This document shows, piece after piece, positions 20,513 to 31,026 of a stretch of 64,000 nucleotides of DNA. The notes beneath the pieces are model-generated. The model was not told where the DNA came from and did not search any database. It saw only the letters and a list, made by a program, of their open reading frames with translations. The DNA lies in NCBI GenBank assembly GCA_015179025.1, contig WHUX01000086.1, positions 156,367 to 220,366 on the forward strand, given 5' to 3'. The position numbers and the translations under genes were made by a program. This DNA comes from Terfezia claveryi (lineage: Eukaryota; Ascomycota; Pezizomycetes; Pezizales; Pezizaceae). Each line of letters starts with the position of its first letter. Position 1 is the first letter of the stretch.

Positions 20513-23500
20513 AGAAAGGCAAGGAAGTAGGAAAGATGGAGCAGACAGGGGAAGGTTTGAAAGCAGAAGAGACAGAGGAAGGGCCCAATTATTAGTCGCA
20601 TACTGCAATGTGAACAACAGCGGGATCAACACCCATTCATATCTAGAAAGCATCAAAAACGCGGACATCGTTTTCGTAGGGGAACCAGTCATATACAACA
20701 CACCAGCGGGAGCCCGAACAACAAATCACCCGAGTTTCAGACGCATCACCACACTTTACGAACATAGTAGAATCGCAGGCTACGTATCTATCAGACACCA
20801 CAAGGCTTCGAGCTCTCATATCAGCCATCACATCAGCCGCATACACTTAGGCTCTACAACAATAACAGGAGTGTACCTCAACGGAAAGGATACACCTTCA
20901 AACCTCAGAGCAGATCTTAACAGAATTCCCATTAATAGCCACTCTCTCGTCCTGGGTGACTTCAACGCACACCACCCGCTCTGGGGTAGCCACAGGACAA
21001 CCAGAGGGGAAGTAGTACAGGAATGGGCAAACACTAACCAACTTACCCAAGAAGTACACTATCAGGCATACACTTTCCAACGGGAAAACAGGAGGAGTCT
21101 CCTAGATCTAGTGTTTAAGGGAAACGACATATCCTGGACACAGTCAGCATCACATCTATCTTGGATCGGCTCAGATCATTCAGTCATCTCAGGATATATC
21201 GAAGCCCATACTCCGGAGATTCGCAGGTACACGACTATCGACTGGAACTGGTGGAATGAGTACACAGAAAAAGACAAGGAAGGGAAAGACAAGGAGTCTA
21301 TATTCCAACCTACCTATTTCGGAGAAGCATATCAGTCTCTCTGCACTCTAGTAGGGAACCACCTAATCCAGAAAACCGCCTCCAAACGTAGCAAGAAATG
21401 GTGGGATAAGGAAGTGCAGGCGCAACTGGAAAAGACACAGAGAGCAGGCAAGGAAAGCGAAGCAGATTACAAGGAAGAGGGGAAAAGACTCAAAAGGCTG
21501 ATCAGGAAGAAGAAGAGAGTTTGCTGGCAGAAGTTTCTAGAAGAACAAGGTCAGCGTCACCCATGGGATATAGCAAGGATAGCTAGAGACCCCTTTAAGT
21601 TCACACCGATTATGGGGGATCTTACCGACAAGGACGGCACAACATTACATACGGATGACAGCAAGGTCCAAGCATTCCAAAAGCACCACCTAGTAACTAG
21701 GGAGCAGTCATGCCAATCAGCTATAATCGTCGAGTCCCCGGTTGGATACCAAACGGCCGAAGACTCCAGCATTGAAAAGGTAAGAAAAGCCCTAGGCAAG
21801 GCCTCGAACAGCTCGGCACCAGGACCGGACAGGATCTCATACCGCCTCATAAAACTCATCAAGGACACAAGACTCGGCACGGCCCTTATTAACGATATAG
21901 CTAGAGCTTCAGAAGGAAACATCTCTCCCCCTAGATCATGGAGGAACCTATCTATGGTTATGATCCCCAAACCAGGCAAAGACCATTCACAAGTGAAAGG
22001 GTGGAGACCAATTGTTTTATCAAACACAGTAGGCAAGTTACGGGAGAAACTAATGGCGGATGAACTTCAGCAGCAAAACAACCTCTTCCACGAACTACAA
22101 TATGGCTCACGAAAGAACAGGTCAGCTATAGACGCAATGATGATTACAGTCTCAATGGCAGAAAAAGCACTGGAAGAGAGAAAGAAAGTTACTCTGCTCG
22201 GAAAGGACATAGTCTCGGCTTTCAACAACGTCCGCAGGGAAAAGCTAATCCAGATCCTCCAAGAGAAGGACACACCTCCGAGAACAGTAAGGTTTATCAA
22301 CCAATTCCTACAACCACGCTCCTTCCCTATCGCTTGGGATGGATTAACAAGAGGACTTGGACGGATGGATCAGGGAGCACCTCAAGGCAGCCCTCTTTCA
22401 CCAGTCTTATGGCTAATCTATATAGCACATACTTTAAAAAGAGCCACGGAGAGTTGCATCCAAACTCCTCAACCAGTGAGAATGAGCAGCCGACTGAATG
22501 CCGACAAACCACCAGCAGACTCTCCCTTACCATCCATCCATTTGTTCTCATACGTGGACGATATTAATCCCCTCATCGTAAGCAGCCTCAACACCAGAAA
22601 TCACAACTTGTTAGTTCAGAACGTAGGAAGAGTACTCGATGAGGCAGCATATGAGGATGAGCTCCAATGGGATCCAAGCAAGGATTCCAGACTGGACTTC
22701 CATGGCAAGGGCAAGATCAAGTACTGCAAAACCCTAGGGATCACGCTAGCCAGCAACCTATCATGGAAAGCGCATATCACACAGAGGACCTCGAAGGCAC
22801 AGAAGGTCTTAAAAGTACTTACTAGCCTAGGAAACCGAAATGGGGGCATGAGCCCAATCGCCCTCAGATCTCTCTACACAAGCTGCGTAAGAACCATCTT
22901 CACTTGGGGAGCGGAGCTGCAGAAGCCACAGGAACATCAACTCTTGCAGCCTATGCAACGCCTAGAATATCAAGCTCTGCGGAAGATCACCGGAGGTTTC
23001 CATGGCTCGAGTCACCAAAGCCTAGGATGGATCGCCAACATCGAACCACTAGAAGAAAAGATAGAGGACATGAAGCGATGCTGGGCGGCAAGAGCAGTTA
23101 GGACAGGCGACCAACAAGTCAAGAAATTCATCGAAGAGGACACATCATGGCGCCAGAGCAACAACCTACACTGCAAGAGAACCCCAATTTCGGAGGCGTT
23201 CTACCTAAATGGCGGAGACCCTCATGAGCTCTCATGGGGCGATAGAGAGGACACCACACTTTTCCCCATCATCTACCGAACGATCATAGATCCGAAGTCT
23301 GAGTCCTCCAAACAGCTAGGCACTTGGGCAGCGGGAATAGGGTCAATACTAGAGGAAGGATGGAGGGTATGTTACACGGACGGCACTGGAAGGAAAGGAA
23401 TAGTGGCGAGTGGAGTCTACAGTGAAGACCGTAGAGGAGGTACAACAGAGGTTTATGGCGGCTATCTGGGGGACCAAGCAACAGTAGCAGATGGTGAACT

Positions 23501-24164
23501 CTTCGCGATGCAAATAGCCCTACAGCAAGAAAATGCGGATATGCTGGCAATTTTATCCGACTCCCAGGCAGCAATACAGGCAGTCCGCAATATGAGTTCG
23601 GGGTCCCCGCCCAGATCTGGCATCGAAAAAGGTATCAAATCCCTCATCACGTCTAATCAGCACAGGGACCTTCAGATATCATGGGTCAGAGGCCACCTAG
23701 GCATCCCAGGCAACGAGAAGGCAGACCGATCAGCAAGCCTACAGTCACACCTAGGCGAATTCGTAGGGAAAGAACATACGATTACGGAAGGAGGTCTCCG
23801 CGCAACCTCCAAAGCCAGTCGGAAAGAAGCAAGGACCAAAGCAGGGTTTGGGTTGAGGAGAACGGAGTGGAATCGGCAGGCCCTATCAGCCTACACATGG
23901 CTACGCACGGAAAGAGGCCCCCAACGAAGCTGGTTACACCATATCGGCAAATCGGAATCAGCAGAGTGCCCATGCGGCCATCCCACCGAAACTGGAGAGC
24001 ACATAGTCTTCAAATGCCCACGCTTCAACCGAATCCGCAGTGACCTGCTAGGGGGCAGGGGTAGCTGGGAGGAGCTAGACCTGCCAGACTGGAGAGAGGA
24101 GGGGGAGGATAGATACGAGGCCACGGAGGCCTACTTCGGGTTGTTATATGGAGAGCTCATCTGA
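20502..24164 (+). CDS. LINE-A ORF2: endonuclease, reverse transcriptase, RNase H
   Basis: 1220 residues from ATG 20502, which overlaps the ORF1 stop as ATGAATACTAA; an in-frame ATG 51 nt upstream is the alternative start. An exonuclease-endonuclease-phosphatase fold lies at about residues 25-235, with VLGDFNAHHPLWGS and GSDHSVISG as catalytic landmarks; it nicks the target. The RT domain (about 490-770) has GKDIVSAFNNV, GAPQGSPLSPVL and the active site FSYVDDINP. RNase H (about 950-1080) shows YTDGTGRKG, DGELFAMQIAL, ILSDSQAAI and WVRGHLGIPGNEKADR, so all acidic residues are present. A C-terminal zinc cluster CPCGHPTETGEHIVFKC follows. The enzyme copies element RNA at the nicked target and can move related tails in trans. 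Confidence 0.95.
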   Translation: MNTKERQGSRKDGADRGRFESRRDRGRAQLLVAYCNVNNSGINTHSYLESIKNADIVFVGEPVIYNTPAGARTTNHPSFRRITTLYEHSRIAGYVSIRHHKASSSHISHHISRIHLGSTTITGVYLNGKDTPSNLRADLNRIPINSHSLVLGDFNAHHPLWGSHRTTRGEVVQEWANTNQLTQEVHYQAYTFQRENRRSLLDLVFKGNDISWTQSASHLSWIGSDHSVISGYIEAHTPEIRRYTTIDWNWWNEYTEKDKEGKDKESIFQPTYFGEAYQSLCTLVGNHLIQKTASKRSKKWWDKEVQAQLEKTQRAGKESEADYKEEGKRLKRLIRKKKRVCWQKFLEEQGQRHPWDIARIARDPFKFTPIMGDLTDKDGTTLHTDDSKVQAFQKHHLVTREQSCQSAIIVESPVGYQTAEDSSIEKVRKALGKASNSSAPGPDRISYRLIKLIKDTRLGTALINDIARASEGNISPPRSWRNLSMVMIPKPGKDHSQVKGWRPIVLSNTVGKLREKLMADELQQQNNLFHELQYGSRKNRSAIDAMMITVSMAEKALEERKKVTLLGKDIVSAFNNVRREKLIQILQEKDTPPRTVRFINQFLQPRSFPIAWDGLTRGLGRMDQGAPQGSPLSPVLWLIYIAHTLKRATESCIQTPQPVRMSSRLNADKPPADSPLPSIHLFSYVDDINPLIVSSLNTRNHNLLVQNVGRVLDEAAYEDELQWDPSKDSRLDFHGKGKIKYCKTLGITLASNLSWKAHITQRTSKAQKVLKVLTSLGNRNGGMSPIALRSLYTSCVRTIFTWGAELQKPQEHQLLQPMQRLEYQALRKITGGFHGSSHQSLGWIANIEPLEEKIEDMKRCWAARAVRTGDQQVKKFIEEDTSWRQSNNLHCKRTPISEAFYLNGGDPHELSWGDREDTTLFPIIYRTIIDPKSESSKQLGTWAAGIGSILEEGWRVCYTDGTGRKGIVASGVYSEDRRGGTTEVYGGYLGDQATVADGELFAMQIALQQENADMLAILSDSQAAIQAVRNMSSGSPPRSGIEKGIKSLITSNQHRDLQISWVRGHLGIPGNEKADRSASLQSHLGEFVGKEHTITEGGLRATSKASRKEARTKAGFGLRRTEWNRQALSAYTWLRTERGPQRSWLHHIGKSESAECPCGHPTETGEHIVFKCPRFNRIRSDLLGGRGSWEELDLPDWREEGEDRYEATEAYFGLLYGELI

Positions 24165-24384
24165 GCTCAGCTTTAATTTCAGTTCTACGAGTCCCCATTT
24201 ATACACGAGTTCCCTTTGTTTTTTTTTTTTAGTTATTCCTCTTGTTCAGTCCTTCCAGTTCTGCCCATCGGGGGTGAGGCTCAGTCAGGCTCCCAAGTCC
24301 TCGGCCAGTCCGTTAATGACAGCAGGGGGCCCCGCTCCGTTATATGTATTTAGTTCTTGCGTGGGATTGGCAGATTAACTTGCC

Positions 24385-24461
24385 TCTCCCTTGAATCCAC
24401 CGGGCTTCCGTGTGGCTCCTCATAGCTCCACGTTGGAGCTGCATAGGAGTATTAAGTATTT
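24385..24461 (+). ncRNA. Structured LINE-A 3' end before poly(A)
   Basis: The transcript end can form a hairpin at CCACCGGG/CCGTGTGG and a compound stem: outer CTCCT (about 24412) with AGGAG (about 24445), inner AGCTCCA with TTGGAGCT. Other family A copies keep the fold with changed bases. The position next to the poly(A) suggests a recognition signal for the ORF2 enzyme. Confidence 0.6.
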
Positions 24462-24547
24462 AAAAAAAAAAAAAAAAAAAAAAACAGCCTAACGATCCCT
24501 TCCTGGCTCCCAGCCTTTTAAGGCTATCTCGATTTCCCACGCGTCAG

Positions 24548-25019
24548 TCAGTACACAGAACATACAGAGCGATCACAATAAGAGTGCAATTCATATATGG
24601 TTGTCAGTCGAAAAAAAAAAGCAATCAAACAGTTTTCTTGACCTTCTCGATGTTGAACCTGCAGTTCACGCTCTTTAATCTTCAAACGCTGCGTCTCCAG
24701 TTTGTATTCATGGATTTCTCGGGTCCTCTTCTCCCTTCTATCCTCCATTGCGATCTCATGTGCAGGCTTCTCTCGCCTTTCCTCTTTCTCACCTTTAAGC
24801 TTCTCTTGCCTTTCCTCCTTCTCATCTGCACGCTTCTCTTGCCTTTCCTGCTTCTCTATACCCCATTCTCTCACAATTTCCTTCCTCAAGAACACTAGCA
24901 CGAAGACCAACATGGATTCCACAGCAAACCAAGCAACGTCTTGGTTGGTGGTTGGTAGAGCGGTCACTGCCGCGCCGGCAGAGCCTTGTTCTAGATCTTC
25001 GAGGGGTTGCTTGGGTGCC
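24548..25019 (-). CDS. Single-pass membrane protein with charged tail, last exon
   Basis: The minus-strand exon begins after a likely acceptor (CTATACTCAG, ending 25020) paired with donor GTGAGT at 25105, and ends at 24548. It encodes APKQPLEDLEQGSAG, a single transmembrane helix VAWFAVESMLVFVLVFLRK, and about 100 residues of Glu/Arg/Lys-rich repeats (EERQEK, EERREK) that should form a charged helix. The plan is that of the gene at 4641-5600, though the sequences are not closely alike. The upstream exon is uncertain: MAFFNALTTVIVIMLLPSGLG (25178 leftwards) looks like a signal peptide but joins out of frame. The full-length LINE ends only about 60 bp past its stop codon. Confidence 0.5.
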
Positions 25020-25119
25020 CTGAGTATAGAATGTAATGTTAGAAAAGTAATAATGTTAGAATAGTTTATCTTACAGGGGTCTTGGGGAAGCATAGTTGTA
25101 CTCACGCAAAACAAAGCCC

Positions 25120-25984
25120 AGCCCAGAGGGCAATAACATTATAACAATAACTGTAGTAAGTGCATTGAAGAACGCCATTTCAGTACCTGTAATTTCACGT
25201 ATTAGAAAGGCAGTAGGGCAATAGGATAAGTGTCTCATGTAGGATGTCAGTGGGACAGGTACCGCTTGTAGTATGGAAGGGTGTGGATTTCGTATAGGGG
25301 AAGCTGCTGAGGAGAGATTCGAAGCGTCGTATGTAGCTGTGAGCGTGCCTGTTGAAATTCTAGGGGAGATCGAGGGGTGCAAATAAAGAGACGAGGTTGG
25401 TGGAAGAAGAGGGACTCGACGCCGGCAGGCTGTCGATACGACAGCAGTACCAGCGGCATTCCTGAAGGTGCAAGTGGACAGCTGCGCAGGCATGAGTACA
25501 TGACCCCTACCTGCCTCCTCTGGCATGACTACTCTCATTGTGGCACTCGCCTTGCTGCTATCGCCCTCTACGAGGGTCTGGGTATCGCCACACAGCAAAA
25601 TACCGAACCCCTTCTAGGAAGTGTGTGCTGAGGTGCAAAGTGACAGTATAGGTGAATTGATGCAAATGAGTAACCTCTTGTCCTTCACGGTGGGGTATCG
25701 GGGGAAAACGGGGTGAGTGTAATGTAGAAGACTGTTCATTGAGCACTTCAGGCTCGATAGAGATGAGCTCTACGCTGCTTCCCCGTGTGATGGGTGCCAA
25801 CTGTGATGTAGAAGGTTGTTTATTCTGTCTAACTGCCTATACTAAAGCTCGCATATATATATTCAATGCCGAGGCCCTAGGGGTATGCGACCTACCATAT
25901 ATGGCAGCCCACAGTGAGGGACAGTGGCACAACACTCTCCACAGTCCTGCTCGGGAATCGGCTGATTCGCGAATGGGACAGTTC
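25120..25984. other. No firm gene; possible upstream exons of the membrane gene
   Basis: Minus-strand open stretches (25598-25120) might hold 5' exons of the gene ending at 24548, but I could not build a consistent splice model. No domain is recognisable. Confidence 0.4.
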
Positions 25985-26095
25985 CCGGGCAGGACATCCC
26001 GCCCAGGAATTGGGCCATTAAAAGTATGGTGTTCAGTTAAGGTAGACTCACCGGTGGATATGCGTATACAGGCCAGTTAAGGTAGGCTTGCCACT
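25985..26095 (-). repeat. Dispersed repeat, inverted partner of 9575-9722
   Basis: The complement contains CTGTATACGCATATCCACCG flanked by CTACCTTAACTG words and CCCAATTCCTGG, as at 9575-9722. Confidence 0.65.
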
Positions 26096-26427
26096 ATTAG
26101 TATGGTGTAGGATGATATGATGTATGTAAATGAGCATTGTATTTCCTAAGTCTATGTCGTCAGGCATATGACCCTATAGGACATGCCAAGAGCCTCACGC
26201 CAAGCCCGAAATATCTAGTTAAGCTTCCCATGCACGTATGCAGCTATATATGCGGCTATGTGGTAACTAGTGGCACCCGCTCAGCTGAATATCCACTGTT
26301 AGTATTGCACTCGCGCAGCTAAATATATGTAGGCTTAAAGTGATAAAGTATAAAAAGGGTAGGTTATGAGATTATATATTCACATACATGATCAATAAGA
26401 CAATCCACAATACTCTCATCATGGCTA

Positions 26428-26619
26428 CACCAACATCTATCTACCAATGACCAGGTTGCTCCATTTTCTCAAACTGCTCGCAATGCTTTTGATGAATATC
26501 TTACTACTTCTATTAATCGCTTCTGTCTATTATATGCAAAATGGCGAGAAATCCGAAAGAATATTCAAAACCCAAACTCAGCCGCTCCTGCCAAAACCAA
26601 ATGGATGGCATTAAATGAG
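26428..26619 (+). pseudogene. Coding-like fragment left of the Fot1-like element
   Basis: An open frame reads STNDQVAPFSQTARNAFDEY and onward to KTKWMALNE and stops being readable at the TA insertion site. To the right of the element (28860-28957) another open stretch, RIIDQDGNLIKKTSMTQQAE, may be its continuation. The family is not recognised; it may be an older transposon ORF. Confidence 0.4.
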
Positions 26620-26621
26620 TA

Positions 26622-28857
26622 GAGTCTCAAACTGCGTAACGATCGACACCCACGTGACGATCGACATGCCCCCCTACCCTAATGCAGTAATCTCTTAATA
26701 AATACACCAACCCTTGCAATATCCCGGCAAAAGAAACAATGAATATAGGCTAAAATAACTCAAAAAAACGAATATGATAGTGCCAATATGCCACAATTTA
26801 CCCTGAATCCTCTATAACTCCAAACCCTCAATACCTCCTAAAACCCCCCCTCTACATGGCCACCCTGACCACCCCGACACGTAGCCTACTACGGCCTCTA
26901 CTAGTAGCCATGGGCTCCCCATATATTGCTCTATCACATGTATTAGTATTAGCTTAAGCGAATTAGAGGATATAGAGATATACCCACCACAAAGTGTTAT
27001 AAATGATATTGCAGTTTCCAGCCTACGCAAATCAGCCACCTTGGTATCAAATTTCAAGCATTTTGTGGCTCTTGATCGAGCTACATTCCGCGACCACGCC
27101 CTCTAGCACCCTGAGTACCCCCTCTAGTACTTTTTAACATTATAGGTACCTTCTTTACTTCCTTGGCTTTCTCTTCTTTAGCCAACCTCCGTGCTTCTCG
27201 GTTTGTGGCTTTATCTGCTTCAAGAGCTGTAGCAGTTGCAATCTGTACTTTTTCGGCCTCAATGTAGGCTTGATCCAAAGATCAGGAGCCCTGGATTCGC
27301 TTTGTTGATTGAGGCTTTACCTTCTTGCTGTTTCGAAGCTGTTTAAGCCCTTGAGAGGCAGGGTCAATAATCTGGTATTGAATAACTCTCTTTTCAAGAT
27401 GATTGAGCCCTTCATCGACAGTTGCTCTTGAATAAGGTGTCATGGTTAATTTTGAGAGGGTTGACCATATGCTAGCTACCTTAACTGGAGTTAAGAGTGG
27501 GGAGATATCTATACTGGCAACTGTAGCACTGGCAGCAACTCGATCAAGTACTTCCTCTGGTCGGAGTGGCCATATTCCAGTAGCCTCAAATCCACTTATA
27601 ATATTGGATTTTGTGAGTGCTTGACCACGCGCAATGCAGAAGCAATCCCAGAATTCTGGCTTTCCAAACAGCTGGCCAGGATTGTAATATATGAAGTCCT
27701 GGAGGGCAGTACGATAGGCTCGTGATAGCGGTCCAAAACATGCCATATCTAGAGGTTGCATTAGATGTGTAGAATGTGGTGGAAGGCAATATATGATAAT
27801 GCCATGGTCGAGACCGTATTCAACAACAGGGTAAGCAACATGACTACTGTGACCATCCACAATAAGCATGGGCTAAATAGATGGCTCCGCTGGCAAGGGT
27901 GCTGTATAGGGGTCGAAGTGCTTAGATATATAATCTAAGCCTAGCTCATCGTCCATATAGCCACTAAGTAACCGACTGAAGGTTGCAGGCCTTGTATCAC
28001 CCATAGTATACCATCTATCACAATGAACCTTATTCGCCCATACAATAAACGGTAGTATCACGTGACCTGTGGTGCTAACTTGAATAGTCTCAAGCGAGGA
28101 GCAAAACTCTCGATTTCCATCAGTTAATATAACCTTATTGCGGCTATTGGCTTTAGCGCGAACTATTGCCTTTGTTCTACCAACTGCCAGACCTATCATA
28201 ATGCCCTTTTCATCACAGTTCCATAGGTTTTCGGGTCTGATTTTGTACTGCCGCATGAGACTCCGCAGTGTGTGATACCATTTGGTTTGCTCCTCTAATG
28301 TTGCAGTAACTTTAGCTCGAGACTTCTCCAGATATTGGCAATACTTGAGCTGAATACTAGAGTGTCGGGAAAGGAAACGCTCAGCCCAATGGATACCAGG
28401 AATAATTTTCGCTTGAGAAGTGCGAGCTTGCAGAATCCGGATAGCCATTGACACTAGCATTAGTAGTATGACAGGAAAGTAGAGATCACTCATCCTTCCA
28501 CACCAGTCAACTATCGCTTCCTCTTCACCAGCAGTGAGAAGTTGCTGTGATTGCCGAGCCTTAGATCGTGGCGCTTGTACCCCATGGCACCTCCGTTGTA
28601 GCGTAGTAGGATTTACTCCGAATGCCTTGGCTACTTTAGCCTTAGACTCTTTGGGGTGCTTGCGAGCATAGTCTATTGCTCATGTCAGTTGCGAATCATG
28701 CAATTTGAGCTCTAGTTGTAGCTGTTTTATCTTTTTAGAGGTTTTTGGTAGCATGGTGTTGATGATATCGGCAGTACAGCGAAATTCGTGGTATCCAAGC
28801 AGGGGTTTGAAATAGCGATTGTCACGTGGGTGTCGATCGTTACGCAGTTTGAGACTC
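26622..28857 (-). mobile_element. Complete Fot1/pogo-type DNA transposon
   Basis: 2236 bp with perfect 37-bp terminal inverted repeats beginning GAGTCTCAAACTGCGTAACG (26622-26658 and 28821-28857) and TA duplications (26620-26621, 28858-28859). The single transposase gene fills most of the element on the minus strand. Perfect ends suggest the copy could still be mobilised in trans, although its own transposase has stops. Confidence 0.92.
27081..28754 (-). pseudogene. Fot1/pogo-type DDE transposase, three in-frame stops
   Basis: From ATG 28754 the frame is open apart from TGA at 28682-28680, TAG at 27875-27873 and TGA at 27284-27282, ending at 27081 (about 557 codons). The N-terminus has a helix-turn-helix (ESKAKVAKAFGVNPTTLQRR) and a Tc5-type DNA-binding segment. 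The catalytic triad is DD35D: NCDEKG, LIVDGHSSH and THLMQPLD. The C-terminus is Lys/Arg/Gly rich (GARGRGRGM). All three stops are single-step changes from Arg, Gln or Trp codons. Function: cut-and-paste transposition at TA in the nucleus. Confidence 0.9.
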
Positions 28858-28957
28858 TATACGTATCATAGATCAAGATGGTAACCTTATAAAGAAAACC
28901 AGTATGACACAGCAAGCAGAAGGAATAGGGAAACTATCAAGTAGTTTTAAAATATGA

Positions 28958-29231
28958 TGTCATTTCTATTCTTAGCCTCAGTTCTAACATGCTCACACAC
29001 TATTTTATTATTCCTTACTATCTTCCTAAAGGTCTATTTAAGATCAAGTACACTCTTTTATTCAATTCTTCTACCAGCTCAAACCTAGCTTGCATATCTG
29101 ACCCTTATGCCCTTCTACTTTATAGAGATGATATGCATTGGAAGTGGCAATCTCATAATAGCCACAATAATCTAGCAGATCAAGCGTTGAAGTTAGGAAA
29201 AAAGTACTACTGGTGTTCCCTAAGATCCTTT
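28958..29231. other. No recognisable gene
   Basis: A 90-codon ORF is present without a recognisable domain; it ends where the LINE-B fragment begins. Confidence 0.5.
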
Positions 29232-29807
29232 CATCCTATACTCAATGGGGAGCGGGGTTAGGCAAGCCTGGAAGAAGAGGGGGCAGGCAAGCCAAAGGGT
29301 AGTGGGAACGGGAATGGGAAGGGTCTTAAAATGGAACAGGAAGGCTCGTGTCAATTACACACAGTGCAGGACCGGCAAGGGAAACCTGCAAGTATGTTGA
29401 CATGTCCTGAATCTCACGGTAGACATTGAATGCAGATTTTGTGAGGAGGAGGAACCGGAAGCCTTATTCTGTATCGCCGGCGAATTGCTTGGAAGGAGGT
29501 GAGCTCATGGGAGCAAGCGGATGAAAGGGAGCGAGGAAGAGAAAAGACAGGGATAAGGAAGTCTTCACGGGTACTTTCTTTACTAACCTCAACCTCAAAT
29601 AAGGGATGGGATTTGGCTGCGGAAGTCTTGAACGGCTGTAGTTATTCTGATGTGGGTTTCATTTGTCATATCTTAGGCTTGGGAGGCTGGACCCGCTTCT
29701 GGGGTACCGAAAGCTTAGGTCGAACCTTTTAAGGGGAGACTTCGGGACCCGTCATGACCTTAGGTCTATCGCGGGTATAGACTCAAAAAAAAAAAAAAAA
29801 AAAAAAC
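29232..29807 (+). mobile_element. LINE family B 3' fragment with poly(A)
   Basis: The plus strand has a degraded zinc-cluster region (IECRFCEEEEPEALFCI) and then SSWEQADERERGREK, which matches STWEEVDERKRWAK of the family B copy at 53502-54171. The fragment ends in GGGTATAGACTC followed by about 21 A (29787-29807). The 5' boundary is approximate. Confidence 0.7.
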
Positions 29808-31026
29808 TTACCGCAAAAAATAAGACCCCCCTGCCAGATTAAATATTGGTTGCAACGGCAGAACACAAACGCTGTCGCTGTTTGTCAGAATTTCATTGGT
29901 GAGCTCATAAATCTTGATAGAAGGTAGTATCTCCAGTTCTTGAGAAAAGTAAGGTCAGGTATTTTGCTCTACGTCCAGCCAGGCAGGCAGTAGTCATGTT
30001 TGAGTTTTTGCGTAGCCAACCAGACTAGTTTTTGCGAGTACTGAAGCACAATGAAAAAGAATACACCCAGAATGAAGTCAACTCACGGTCAGTTGTGAGG
30101 AAAAATCTGCAAGTGTCTATTCCATGAACAAAGCTCGATGATTGTGACAAGACGAGAAGAGACCATTATATAGAACTAACACGACGTGCCAAGCCCGACA
30201 TATTCCCTTTTCAAGTAACTCTACTTTTAAGGCGCGTCAGTACCAAATTAAGTAGTCATAAGATAGGCTAGCTAGGTTGAGTAATGGAGATTGGCCACAG
30301 GAAAGCTTATTTTAATTGTTGGCACACCTCCCTTGGAATGCGTGGCGACGCGTAAGTTTCCCATTCAAGTTTCCTCTCAATCGCCTACGAGAGGCCAGAC
30401 TACTCAATCGCCTGTTGCAGGATACACAATACGGGACATTGGACAGTCCTTAAAGATTCAGTCAAAAGCACTCTAAATTGTAAAGCTTGATGTAACTGAC
30501 ATATAAGGTACTTGCATTACTATAGAGGCGTATTTCACACACCAGGCTTAGACGCCTGTTACTCTCCGTATTGGCTACTCTGAAATTGAAGCTATACAAT
30601 ATTGCTCTAGGGTAGTGGTTTATATATACCAGCTCCCATTTGCGGCATCGGGTTCGAAAAAAAAAAAAAACAAGATTAATGCTAGATAAATGGTCGCGAC
30701 CTCAATCTACTGTGGTGGGCTGCGCATCCTATGTAGAGATGCTTAATTCGCCGGAGCATGGGGGCCAACACTATCACATCCTTTTTCCTCGGTGTGCGCA
30801 CTTAAATCTACTCACATAGTACTCTAACTCTATCAATACACCTATACATCTATATCAATAATATGGTCTCAAACTATCAACATGAGCACCTGAAAATGAT
30901 GCATCTAATTTAGCTTGTTGGGTATTCTTATGACTAGATATAATTGAATTTGTTTAAAATATGAAGAAAGATGATGGTAAGGATTTTAAAGAATATTCTC
31001 CATCTACACAATAGTCCTACCATATG
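29808..31026. other. Gene-free stretch with a tRNA-like scrap
   Basis: Only small ORFs. CAACCAGACTA occurs at about 30012. See the tRNA-like entry at 30608-30675. Confidence 0.5.
30608..30675 (+). pseudogene. tRNA-like fragment ending in poly(A)
   Basis: TAGGGTAGTGGTTTAT resembles a D-arm and A box, and GGGTTCGA, about 30 nt further on, is a B-box core. The sequence then passes straight into 14 A residues (30657-30670), so acceptor and T-stem 3' strands are missing. This is what a retroposed, 3'-truncated tRNA or a tRNA-type SINE head would look like. No flanking duplication was found, so it could be chance. Confidence 0.3.

Larger units (their letters stand above)
16366..24484 (+). mobile_element. 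Full-length Tad-like LINE, family A copy 1
   Basis: About 8.1 kb, flanked by a 13-15 bp direct repeat ending CAGCCTAACGATC (16351-16365, 24483-24497) and ending in about 22 A residues. It has a 5' UTR, a gag-like ORF1, an ORF2 with apurinic-type endonuclease, reverse transcriptase and RNase H, and a 3' UTR. Both ORFs are open and the tail and target duplication are perfect, so the insertion is recent. Domain order (endonuclease, RT, RNase H, zinc cluster) fits the Tad/I group of fungal LINEs. The first 18 nt (16366-16383) are not part of the element proper; see findings. Confidence 0.95.
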
